Made by a program: the position numbers and the translations under genes | NCBI GenBank assembly: GCA_028707675.1 | Contig: JAQWAM010000004.1 | Span: 1-14,920, forward strand | Origin: Kiritimatiellia bacterium | GTDB taxonomy: Bacteria; Verrucomicrobiota; Kiritimatiellia; RFP12; UBA1067 | Direction: 5' to 3' | DNA: 14,920 nt | The notes under the pieces: model-generated | What the model was told of the DNA's origin: nothing | The model's input: the letters and a program-made list of their open reading frames with translations, nothing else | The model's database searches: none | Part shown: positions 6,564 to 13,476 of the stretch, piece after piece | How the letters are laid out: the number at the start of each line of letters is the position of its first letter | Numbering within the stretch: the stretch's first letter is position 1

Positions 6564-6936
6564 AAATCTCATGTCGCAAATATGCGCTGATTTCTTCCGT
6601 GAAAGTGTCTGGGTTGATCGGTTTCTCGATGTAGCCGTTGCAGCCTGCATCAAGCGCCTTTTCGCGGTCACCGGGCATCGCGTAAGAGGTCACGGCCACT
6701 ATGGGCACATGGTTAAGAACGGGTTCCGCGCGCAAAGACTTTGCGACGGCATACCCGTCCATAGATGGCAACTGGATGTCGAGAAGAATCAGCTCCGGAA
6801 TCATCTCGGCCGCCATTGTTATGCCCTGCGGACCGTCGTTCGCGCAAGCTACGGCATAACCGCGCTTCTCGAGCAGGAAGGTGGCGAGGTAGCGGTTGAG
6901 CTCATTGTCTTCTATCAGCAGTATTCTGGCGCTCAT
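6562..6936 (-). CDS. Single-domain response regulator (CheY/DivK type)
   Basis: The 124-residue product is a lone receiver domain. It shows the acidic pair in LLIEDNE (Glu9, Asp10), the phosphoacceptor Asp53 in LLDIQLPSMDGY, Thr83 in VAVTSYAM, and Lys105 in YIEKPI. With no output domain it must act by protein contact, either as a phosphate shuttle in a relay or as an allosteric effector. Its ATG overlaps the TGA of the membrane kinase gene (ATGA at 6933-6936), and AGGAG at 6945-6949 precedes it by 8 bases. The overlap makes that kinase its most likely phosphodonor. The sequence resembles DivK and the receiver domains released from hybrid kinases. Confidence 0.93.
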   Translation of the reverse strand: MSARILLIEDNELNRYLATFLLEKRGYAVACANDGPQGITMAAEMIPELILLDIQLPSMDGYAVAKSLRAEPVLNHVPIVAVTSYAMPGDREKALDAGCNGYIEKPINPDTFTEEISAYLRHEI

Positions 6937-8336
6937 GGCTGTTTCTCCTGACCGCGAAGCGGAAGCGTGAACTTGAAGACGCTGCCTTTGCCGGACTCGC
7001 TGGTGACATTGATGTCGCCGCCGAGAAGGTCGGCCAGACGGCGGCAGATGGCCAGTCCCAGACCGGTGCCCTCGTGGAGGCGCGCCAAGCCGGTATCGAT
7101 CTGCTTGAAAGGCCGGAAGAGGTTGTGTATTTCCGACGGCGCTATGCCTATGCCCGTGTCGGAAACCGATATGTTGACCGAGGCGGCGTCGCGTTCGGCT
7201 GTCAGCCGCACGAAACCCTTGTCAGTGAATTTGACGGCGTTGTTAAGCAGGTTCAGCATGATCTGTTCGACGCGGCGCCGGTCGCTCTTGACCATGCCGA
7301 TGTTATCCGGACAAAGCGTCAGCAAAGACAGTTTCTTGCTTTCGGCCAAGGGTCTGATCAGGCCGGAGACTTTTCGCACAGATTCCGCCAGCGCGAATTC
7401 GGTCTTATGGATTTCCAGTTGCCCCGCCTCGATTTTGGATATGTCCAGCACATCGTTGATCAGCTCGAGCAGGTGGCGGGAGCTGTCTCGCACCATCTCG
7501 AGCTGCTTGCGCTGCTCGTCGTTGAGAGGCCCGGCCAGCTCCTGCAGCAGGATGCCTGTGAACCCGATGATGGAATTCAGCGGCGTGCGCAATTCGTGTG
7601 ACATGGTGGCGAGGAAGGCTGATTTGACGCGGTCTGCGGCTTCTGCCAGATCTTTGGCCACGGCCAGGTCGGCGGTGCGTTCGGCCACGCGCTCCTCCAG
7701 CCTCAAATTCAGTTCCAGCAGCTCCTTTTCCGCCGTTTTGCGGTCTGTCACATCGCGCACGATAGACTGGAGCAGGGTCATGCCGTCCAGATCAAGACGG
7801 TTTAAGCTGACCTCGGCTGCGAAAGGCGAGCCGTCGCGCCGGCAGTGCTCCCATTCGAAGAATTGGGGTCCGTCCGTCAGCGCCGAGTTTATGCGTTCCA
7901 TGGATTTCTGGTCGGAGCGGCATCCGTCAGGCTGGAACTCCGGCGAGAAATCAGACGGAAGGGCGCCTATCAGATACTCCCGCGCGCATCCGTAAACCTT
8001 CAAAGCCTTAGCGTTGCAGTCAATGAAGCGGCCGCCGTACATCAGCAGGATCGCGTCACTGGCTGTCTCGAACAAAGCGTGATATTTGATTTCGCTTTCG
8101 CGTAAAGCGGTCTGGTTGCGCATGCCGACCGCCAGCTCCGCGCGCAGGAGAAAGGCCAAAAGGCAGGTCGTGACGAGCACAAAAGCCAAACCCTTGTAGG
8201 TGGACCACATGGCTATCGAACGGGCGTCCAGATCAAGGAGTGTCAAAAGTTTATCCGAGGCAAATATCCATAAACCCGCCACAACCGCGTATGGCAGTAT
8301 TATCCTGACGGTCATCCTTACGAAAGCTTTGTTCAT
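6933..8336 (-). CDS. Membrane-anchored PAS sensor histidine kinase
   Basis: The 467-residue product begins with two membrane segments (about 9-26 and 48-65). The short first block (LPYAVVAGLWIFASDKLL) is of a kind common in PAS kinases. A PAS domain covers about 80-200, followed by a helix (TAEKELLELNLRLEERVAER). HisKA has the phosphoacceptor His247 in SHELRTPLNSIIGF. The ATPase domain has the N box (NLLNNAVKF, Asn366), G1 (VSDTGIGIA, Asp393), F box (FRPFKQ) and G2 (GTGLGLAI). There is no receiver or DNA-binding partner of its own; the overlapping single-domain regulator is the likely target. It is the first gene of the signalling operon, so the operon promoter should lie in the 242-base gap shared with the divergent permease gene. 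The start has only a weak ribosome-binding site (AAGTAAG). Confidence 0.93.
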   Translation of the reverse strand: MNKAFVRMTVRIILPYAVVAGLWIFASDKLLTLLDLDARSIAMWSTYKGLAFVLVTTCLLAFLLRAELAVGMRNQTALRESEIKYHALFETASDAILLMYGGRFIDCNAKALKVYGCAREYLIGALPSDFSPEFQPDGCRSDQKSMERINSALTDGPQFFEWEHCRRDGSPFAAEVSLNRLDLDGMTLLQSIVRDVTDRKTAEKELLELNLRLEERVAERTADLAVAKDLAEAADRVKSAFLATMSHELRTPLNSIIGFTGILLQELAGPLNDEQRKQLEMVRDSSRHLLELINDVLDISKIEAGQLEIHKTEFALAESVRKVSGLIRPLAESKKLSLLTLCPDNIGMVKSDRRRVEQIMLNLLNNAVKFTDKGFVRLTAERDAASVNISVSDTGIGIAPSEIHNLFRPFKQIDTGLARLHEGTGLGLAICRRLADLLGGDINVTSESGKGSVFKFTLPLRGQEKQP

Positions 8337-8578
8337 GCGGATTACTTACTTTTAGCCTGTTCTGGCCGGCGGATCAAAAACAACTCTTTAATTCTAAAAA
8401 TCAAACAACGTCAGATCCTGCCGATCAACGCAAACATGTGTCCATTTACAATTTCATCTATATGATTTATCCTTCGGCACGAAAAGTCAACAAACTTTTC
8501 TTAGTATTTTGTTTCTTCGTTTCTTTGCACAAACGCTTTGCATTGTTCGGGAAACCGGTTAAGATATTTTACCATTTT

Positions 8579-9811
8579 ATGAAACGTTACATATTCATAC
8601 GTTTGATGGAAATGTTGCCAGCATCATTAGGTGTGCTGGTGCTGACATTCCTGCTGTTTCATGTGGTCGGCGGTTCTCCGGCTGAAGTGGTTCTCGGCAA
8701 GAACGCCTCGGCCGAGGCGCTGGCGCTCTTTGACGCGCGCCACGGCTTTGACAAGCCGCTTTTCTTTGGGCGCTGGCGCGCCATCTGCGCCGCGGGCAGC
8801 GCGCCTGGGGATAAATTTGTCAAACGGCAGGGAACGGGGCTATGCCGGGTGCCTCTGCGTTACGGCTTGCCAGCGGGCGCGTACCGGGTCAACGCCGGCA
8901 GGCTGCTGGTCGGATTGCGCGACAATGTCAGCGGCGCGGAAGAGGAAGCTTTGTTGGACGGTCCCGCGCCGCTGACCTTCACGGTGCGCGAGGGCTGGAA
9001 GGCCGTGGCGCTGGATGTCGATGTGAATGATGCGGACAGATTCCTAATAGAGAAAAAAAACGCTGCCTGGTTTGATTCGCAGTTCGTGAATTACATGCGG
9101 GCGCTAATAAGGGGGGATCTGGGGTATTCGACCGAGCACAACCTTCCGGTCGCTCGAGTCCTGCGTGAGGGCGCTGGGCCTTCATTGGCGCTGACCGTGC
9201 CGATTCTGTTGGGGGGGACACTCTTGGGCATCATGCTGGGGATGCTTTGTGCGGCATGGAGAGGCAGAGTCGCGGACAAGGCGATCTTGGCGATATCGAC
9301 TGTTTTGATGAGTGTCAATTATGTGGTGTGGGTACTGGCGGGGCAGTTCTTGCTGGCTTTCAAGTTCAAGCTTTTCCCGGTTTGGGGGTTTGAGTCTGCT
9401 GGCTATCTGGCGCTGCCGGTGATTATCGGCATCGTGAGCGGGTTGGGGAGGGACGTGCGTTTTTACAGAGCCGCGATTCTGGACGAGGTGTACAAGCCGT
9501 ACGTGCGTACGGCGCTGGCCAAAGGGATGGGTGGCGTCCGCGTGATGGTGCGGCACGTGCTGCGTAACAGCCTGATTCCGGTGGTCACGTACGTCAGCCT
9601 GTCCATACCGTTTCTCTTCACGGGCAGTCTCCTGCTTGAGAGCTTTTTCGGCATTCCCGGTCTGGGCAGCGTCAGCCTTAATGCCATCCATTCATCGGAC
9701 ATGGCGGTGGTGCGCGCCGTTGTGTTGCTGGGCGCGCTGTTGTATCAGGCGGTCAACCTGCTGGCCGACCTGTGCTACGGATGGCTCGATCCCCGCGTGC
9801 GCTTGGGCTAG
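8579..9811 (+). CDS. ABC transporter permease, DppB/OppB type, with a large inserted region
   Basis: This 410-residue protein is the second transmembrane subunit of a peptide/oligosaccharide-type importer. The usual N-terminus is present: membrane segment 1 (about 8-30), then GGSPAEVVLG and ARHGFDKPL (53-61). The conserved continuation, FVNYMRALIRGDLGYS, appears only at 169-184. The roughly 100 residues between are an insertion that looks beta-rich (AGAYRVNAGRLLVGL, PLTFTVREGW, KAVALDVDV) and should lie outside the cytoplasmic membrane. Later membrane segments fall near 204-226, 234-260, 276-292, 333-355 and 376-396, with the EAA loop at 308-334. DppB proteins are usually near 310-340 residues. 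ATG 8579 is chosen because it begins the family N-terminus; the in-frame GTG 8438 adds 47 poorly conserved-looking residues. The matching DppC-type gene is at 2766. The ribosome-binding site is weak. Confidence 0.88.
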   Translation: MKRYIFIRLMEMLPASLGVLVLTFLLFHVVGGSPAEVVLGKNASAEALALFDARHGFDKPLFFGRWRAICAAGSAPGDKFVKRQGTGLCRVPLRYGLPAGAYRVNAGRLLVGLRDNVSGAEEEALLDGPAPLTFTVREGWKAVALDVDVNDADRFLIEKKNAAWFDSQFVNYMRALIRGDLGYSTEHNLPVARVLREGAGPSLALTVPILLGGTLLGIMLGMLCAAWRGRVADKAILAISTVLMSVNYVVWVLAGQFLLAFKFKLFPVWGFESAGYLALPVIIGIVSGLGRDVRFYRAAILDEVYKPYVRTALAKGMGGVRVMVRHVLRNSLIPVVTYVSLSIPFLFTGSLLLESFFGIPGLGSVSLNAIHSSDMAVVRAVVLLGALLYQAVNLLADLCYGWLDPRVRLG

Positions 9812-9816
9812 CGGGG
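9791..9816. terminator. Weak candidate hairpin between convergent genes
   Basis: CCCCGC (9791-9796) can pair with GCGGGG (9811-9816) across a 14-base loop. It spans the 3' end and stop codon of the permease gene, facing the end of the oxidoreductase gene. No T-run follows on either strand, so a Rho-independent role is doubtful. Confidence 0.15.
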
Positions 9817-9836
9817 ATGGGCCGCCGCCAGTCCGC

Positions 9837-11102
9837 CTACACTGTCTTGATCTTGCGTTTGACGGGGTCGTAGACCGTCTTGCGCCCGGTCTCGTAAGAC
9901 TTCATGGCCATGATCACTGCGACCGCGTGCTGGTAGCCCGCGTCGATCGAGGCGTTGGGCGTATCGCCGCCGCGCATGCATTGCAGCCAGTTCAGATAAT
10001 GATCCGGGTGGTCTGTGGGCTTGACCTCGTTTTTACCGCGGATCGAACCGTCCCGGTGCGGGGCGCCCTCGCAGTCGAAAGTCGGCTTGCTCCAGTTGGT
10101 GATGTCGAGCGCGCCTTTGTCGCCGTAGAGTTTTCGTATGCTGTTCGAACTGTTGGCAAGATTGTTAGACGAGCTGACCACGAAACCCTCGGGATAAATC
10201 CAGGTGGCCTGGATGCAGTTCGGGTTGGTGAAATTGTGCTCGTCCTTCCAGGTCTCGTTGACCATGCCGAGGCAGACGCATGACTGCGGGAAGCTGGCGC
10301 CGGTGATGAAATGAACGAGGTCGATGAAGTGGGCGCCGAGGTTCGGGATCGGGCCGCGCGAGAACTCGTAGTGGCCGTACCATCCGGAATAGATGTCGGA
10401 GCGGAACGGGCGCCGCGGCAGTCCGTGCAGGAACTCCTTCCAGTCCACGTCCTCTTCGCGCACATCCTTCAGGTAGTGGTACCAATAAGGGCGTTCTGAA
10501 TTGCGGCACTCCTCGAAGCGGGAAAGGCGTCCGAAGATGCCGGTGCGGCAGAGGTCGCGCGCCCCGACGATGGAGGGCAGGCTGCGGATCTGCGTGCCTA
10601 CCTGCACTACTGTGCCGGCCTCTTTCACGGCATCGACCGCGCGTTTCAGGTCATCGAATTCAACGGCGATAGGTTTCTCGACATAAATGTGCAGGCCGGC
10701 CTTGGCGGCCGCTTCGAGATGCGCGGTGTGGTGCAGATCGCAGGATGCGATGGTGACCGCGTCAAGATCCTTCATCTCCAGCAGGTCACGGTACGAGACA
10801 AACTGCTTGGCGTCGCGTCCGAACCATTCCTTGACCATGCCGTTGGCGCTCTCGCGCGCGACGCGCCAAGGGTCAGCCAGCGCGACGATCTCGAAATTTG
10901 TTTCCTTGACGTGCTTGTAAAGGCCCTTCATGTGGGCGTTGCGCCCGCGGCCGCCGCAGCCGATGACCCCGATGCGGATGCGGTCGTTGGCGCCGATCGA
11001 CCGGCGGCGTGTGGCGGCGTCAACTGATTTTGGAGCGGCCAAGGCCGCCGCTGCTGCTGCGGATGTCTTCAACATGTCACGACGTGTCAACTGACTATTC
11101 AT
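9837..11102 (-). CDS. Tat-exported Gfo/Idh/MocA-family oxidoreductase
   Basis: The 421-residue product opens with a twin-arginine signal (LTRRDMLKTSAAAAAALAAP), so it is probably exported folded with its nucleotide cofactor. The Rossmann fold shows IRIGVIGCGGRGRN (42-55) and the family motif VEKPIAVEFDDL (141-152), whose Lys143 is usually the cofactor/substrate-contacting lysine. The C-terminal half fits the GFO_IDH_MocA substrate domain. Such enzymes oxidise or reduce sugars, inositols or sugar derivatives with NAD(P), and some cleave glycosides by a redox route; the substrate is not evident. ATG 11102 follows GGGAG (11109-11113) and starts the Tat signal, so the in-frame extension up to 11201 is rejected. 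It is divergent from the SSS symporter gene and convergent with the DppB-type gene. A dyad at 11123-11148 lies in its leader. Confidence 0.9.
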   Translation of the reverse strand: MNSQLTRRDMLKTSAAAAAALAAPKSVDAATRRRSIGANDRIRIGVIGCGGRGRNAHMKGLYKHVKETNFEIVALADPWRVARESANGMVKEWFGRDAKQFVSYRDLLEMKDLDAVTIASCDLHHTAHLEAAAKAGLHIYVEKPIAVEFDDLKRAVDAVKEAGTVVQVGTQIRSLPSIVGARDLCRTGIFGRLSRFEECRNSERPYWYHYLKDVREEDVDWKEFLHGLPRRPFRSDIYSGWYGHYEFSRGPIPNLGAHFIDLVHFITGASFPQSCVCLGMVNETWKDEHNFTNPNCIQATWIYPEGFVVSSSNNLANSSNSIRKLYGDKGALDITNWSKPTFDCEGAPHRDGSIRGKNEVKPTDHPDHYLNWLQCMRGGDTPNASIDAGYQHAVAVIMAMKSYETGRKTVYDPVKRKIKTV

Positions 11103-11106
11103 AATT

Positions 11107-11113
11107 CTCTCCC
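11107..11113 (-). promoter_or_regulatory. Ribosome-binding site of the oxidoreductase gene
   Basis: On the minus strand GGGAGAG sits 4 bases before the ATG at 11102, with its GGGAG core 6 bases away. It supports the start at the twin-arginine signal rather than an upstream codon. Confidence 0.65.
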
Positions 11114-11122
11114 TTTTATGCG

Positions 11123-11148
11123 CAGCATGCTGTTTGCCTGCTGGCAAA
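11123..11148. promoter_or_regulatory. Candidate operator or leader hairpin for the oxidoreductase gene
   Basis: Two perfect dyads abut. CAGCATGCTG (11123-11132) is a 10-base palindrome, and TTTGCC-TGCT-GGCAAA (11133-11148) is a 16-base inverted repeat. They lie 21-46 bases upstream of the start codon at 11102, and GCGC flanks both sides. This spacing fits a repressor site (size typical of LacI or GntR families) or a small hairpin in the mRNA leader. No regulator gene of those families is in the window. Confidence 0.35.
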
Positions 11149-11283
11149 TGCGCTTTAAATATAGCAGTACAAGGTGTTGAGTGAAAGCAGCAATTTAACA
11201 ATTATTCCGGCGAAGTGTGCCCTTTTTCAGCGCAGGCAGTGTGTGGGTATGTGAGTGTTTCGCGTAAGAGAGCATGGGCCTGC

Positions 11284-11355
11284 GGCTCGCTGGGACGTTC
11301 GCCCTCCCAACCCGCGGCAAAGCATGGCACTGGGGGGCGAGCGTCCTCGCGAGCC
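11284..11355. repeat. Complete palindromic GERPREP-type dispersed repeat
   Basis: The arms at 11284-11309 and 11331-11355 are imperfect inverted copies: about 21 of 25 positions are complementary, three more can form G-U pairs in RNA, and one base bulges. The loop is 21 bases. The arms translate to GWEGERPSEP on the minus strand and GGRASSRA on the plus strand, strings I associate with intergenic repeats of Kiritimatiellota and Lentisphaerota. The right arm plus flanking bases (11330-11356) is identical to 680-706. It resembles REP/MITE-like elements moved in trans; no transposase is nearby. Confidence 0.7.
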
Positions 11356-11507
11356 GTTGAGGCGCTTGTCTCGGCAGGCATCAACAGAGTTTACCCGCTA
11401 AGGTGAACCGCGCCCGCATTCGGTTGCCTTGGCCGCGTTAATATGCAAAAATACCGACCTTAGTTCTGGAAGGTCAGGGCATGCGGCGCATGCGGAAAGG
11501 CTCATAA

Positions 11508-13472
11508 ATGTTAAAGATATCTTTGTTGGACACGGTCATCATTATCGGGTTTCTGCTTTCGGTGGTGGCGGTGGGTTCGGCGGCGGCGCGCCGCTCAAGC
11601 AAGAGCGCCTCGGACTTTTTCCTTTCCGGCCGTTCGATGCCGTGGTGGCTGCTCGGGGTCTCGATGGTGGCCTGCACCTTCTCCTGCGACACTCCCAATC
11701 TGGTCACCGACATAGTGCGCACGCAGGGCGTGTCCGGCAACTGGGCGTGGTGGGCCTTTCTGCTGACCGGCATGCTGACCGTGTTCGTATACGCTAAACT
11801 GTGGCGGCGTTCCGCGTTGGACACGGATCTGGGCTTTTATGAAATACGTTACAGCGGCAGGCCCGCCGCGGTGCTGCGCGGCTTCCGCGCGCTTTATCTC
11901 GGCGTCTTCTTCAACATCATGATCATGGCGACGGTTTCGCTGGCCGCGATCAAGATCGGTCAGGTGATGTTCGGACTGACCCCGGTCGCCACGCTGATTT
12001 ACGCATCGATAGGGGTGGCGGTGTATGCCACGCTCGGCGGCCTGACCGGATCCATCTGGGCGGATTTCTATCAATATTCAATTGCTATGACGGGGGCTTT
12101 CTTTGCCGCCGTCTACGCCGTCAAATCCGCAGACATAGGAGGCTTCACGACGCTGCGGGAAATGTTCGCCAACGCTGATATCTCGGCCAAGATGGCGATG
12201 TTCCCTTCTGGCGCGGGAGGGCTTTCGGCCCTGATGACGGTGTTGATTCTGCCTGTGGCGGTGCAGTGGTGGAACGTCTGGTATCCCGGCGCCGAGCCCG
12301 GCGGCGGCGGTTACATCGCGCAGCGGATGCTGTCGGCCAAGGACGAAAAGAACGCGGTCGGCGCGACATTGCTCTTCAATTTCTTGCATTATGCCCTGCG
12401 TCCCTGGCCTTGGATCATAGTCGCGCTGGTCTCTCTGGCGCAGTTCCCTGTCACCCCGGCTGCGGAGCGCGCGGCGGCGGACGGGTGGCTAGCGGCGAAC
12501 CCGGCGCTGGTCAGCCAATACGCCGCGGACAAGGCCGAGATGCCGGCTGATGTCCGGCTGCAAGTGCGGCAGGCCAAAGCCGATGCTGCAGGCGTCGGCA
12601 GCCTGGCCCGGGAATTCCCGAATGTCGACGACCAGTTCCTGCGCAACGACATCGCCTATCCGGGGATGATCTCAAAGATGCCCAAGGGATGGATAGGCCT
12701 GATCGTCGCATCGCTGATCGCCGCTTACATGTCGACGATCGCCACGCATCTCAACTGGGGTTCATCGTATGTCGTGCAGGATTTTTACCTGCGTTTCTTA
12801 AACAAGGACGCTTCACCCCGCCAGACGGTGGCCTTGGGGCGCGTCATCATGTTGTTGCTGCTGATTTTAGCCGGCTCAGTGGCGCTGTGGATGCGCAACG
12901 CCAAAGACTCCTTTGACATATTGTTGCAGATCGGCGCCGGCACTGGGCTGCTGTATATTCTGCGCTGGTTCTGGTGGCGCGTCAACGCCTGGAGCGAAAT
13001 ATCGGCGATGGTGATATCGTTCACGGTGGCCTGTTTTTTCCAATGGGGGGCGGAAAGCTCGGGTTTCCACGCGGCGATGCGGGACGCGGGAATGTTTAAC
13101 ATCATGGATTACAGCGCTTGGAAACTGGTGATCGGAATTCTCGTGACCACCGCCGGATGGCTGGCCGTGACTTATCTGACACCGCCGGAGCGGCAGGATG
13201 TGCTGGAGCGTTTCTGCAGCCGCATCAGACCCGGCGGGCCGGGCTGGCGCAAGATCGAGGATAAATCCACAGTTGAGAACATTGCCCGCGGATGGGATGT
13301 GCCGACCGGCATATTGTGCATGATGATCGGCTGCGCGGCTGTCTGGACCGCGCTGTTCGGCATCGGCTACACTCTCTACGGGATAAGAACCTTGGGCTTG
13401 GCACTACTAGGGGTGTCGGCCGTCGCGACCTTTGCGCTGATGAGGATGGTGGGCCGCATACGTCTGAGCTGA
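11508..13472 (+). CDS. Sodium:solute symporter (SSS family) with an extended hydrophilic loop
   Basis: The 654-residue inner-membrane protein is a secondary transporter that couples sodium to solute uptake. Typical SSS features are SASDFFLSGRSMPWWLLG (33-50), VAVYATLGGLTGSIWADFYQ (170-189), and YIAQRMLSAKDEKNA (269-283). AYMSTIATHLNWGSSY (406-421) corresponds to the helix whose Ser/Thr residues form the Na2 sodium site. Many hydrophobic helices are spread along the chain. It is longer than common SSS proteins (about 500-550): a hydrophilic Ala/Asp-rich stretch at about 314-386 and a long C-terminal part account for this. GGAAAGG (11494-11500) precedes ATG 11508 by 7 bases. Substrate is unknown; the divergent oxidoreductase suggests a sugar, polyol or sugar acid. 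It converges on pcnB with a 4-base gap. Confidence 0.9.
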   Translation: MLKISLLDTVIIIGFLLSVVAVGSAAARRSSKSASDFFLSGRSMPWWLLGVSMVACTFSCDTPNLVTDIVRTQGVSGNWAWWAFLLTGMLTVFVYAKLWRRSALDTDLGFYEIRYSGRPAAVLRGFRALYLGVFFNIMIMATVSLAAIKIGQVMFGLTPVATLIYASIGVAVYATLGGLTGSIWADFYQYSIAMTGAFFAAVYAVKSADIGGFTTLREMFANADISAKMAMFPSGAGGLSALMTVLILPVAVQWWNVWYPGAEPGGGGYIAQRMLSAKDEKNAVGATLLFNFLHYALRPWPWIIVALVSLAQFPVTPAAERAAADGWLAANPALVSQYAADKAEMPADVRLQVRQAKADAAGVGSLAREFPNVDDQFLRNDIAYPGMISKMPKGWIGLIVASLIAAYMSTIATHLNWGSSYVVQDFYLRFLNKDASPRQTVALGRVIMLLLLILAGSVALWMRNAKDSFDILLQIGAGTGLLYILRWFWWRVNAWSEISAMVISFTVACFFQWGAESSGFHAAMRDAGMFNIMDYSAWKLVIGILVTTAGWLAVTYLTPPERQDVLERFCSRIRPGGPGWRKIEDKSTVENIARGWDVPTGILCMMIGCAAVWTALFGIGYTLYGIRTLGLALLGVSAVATFALMRMVGRIRLS

Positions 13473-13476
13473 CTAT

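Larger units (their letters stand above)
11103..11507. other. Divergent intergenic region with operator-like dyad and palindromic repeat
   Basis: This 405-base gap separates the oxidoreductase and symporter genes. It holds the oxidoreductase ribosome-binding site, a dyad at 11123-11148, a complete GERPREP-type hairpin at 11284-11355 and, at 11494-11500, GGAAAGG, the ribosome-binding site of the symporter. AT-rich bases at 11153-11164 and 11190-11204 could hold the oxidoreductase promoter, but I cannot fix -35 and -10 boxes. No gene is supported inside; short open frames run across the repeat. Confidence 0.55.

Noticed and set aside
5607..6590. A 327-codon plus-strand frame opposite the REC-PAS gene
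   Set aside because: The minus strand here encodes clear receiver and PAS domains with their key residues. The plus frame is an antisense shadow caused by GC-biased codon use.
6967..7995. A 342-codon plus-strand frame opposite the membrane kinase
   Set aside because: It is a Ser/Arg-rich antisense shadow of a kinase gene with all its catalytic motifs intact.
8337..8578. Promoters in the divergent gap between the membrane kinase and DppB-type genes
   Set aside because: The gap is AT-rich and must hold promoters, and TATGAT occurs near 8461, but no -35 box at proper spacing is convincing on either strand.
9636..10283. A 215-codon plus-strand frame across the permease/oxidoreductase junction
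   Set aside because: It starts in the permease gene in another frame and continues antisense to the oxidoreductase. No family features are visible.
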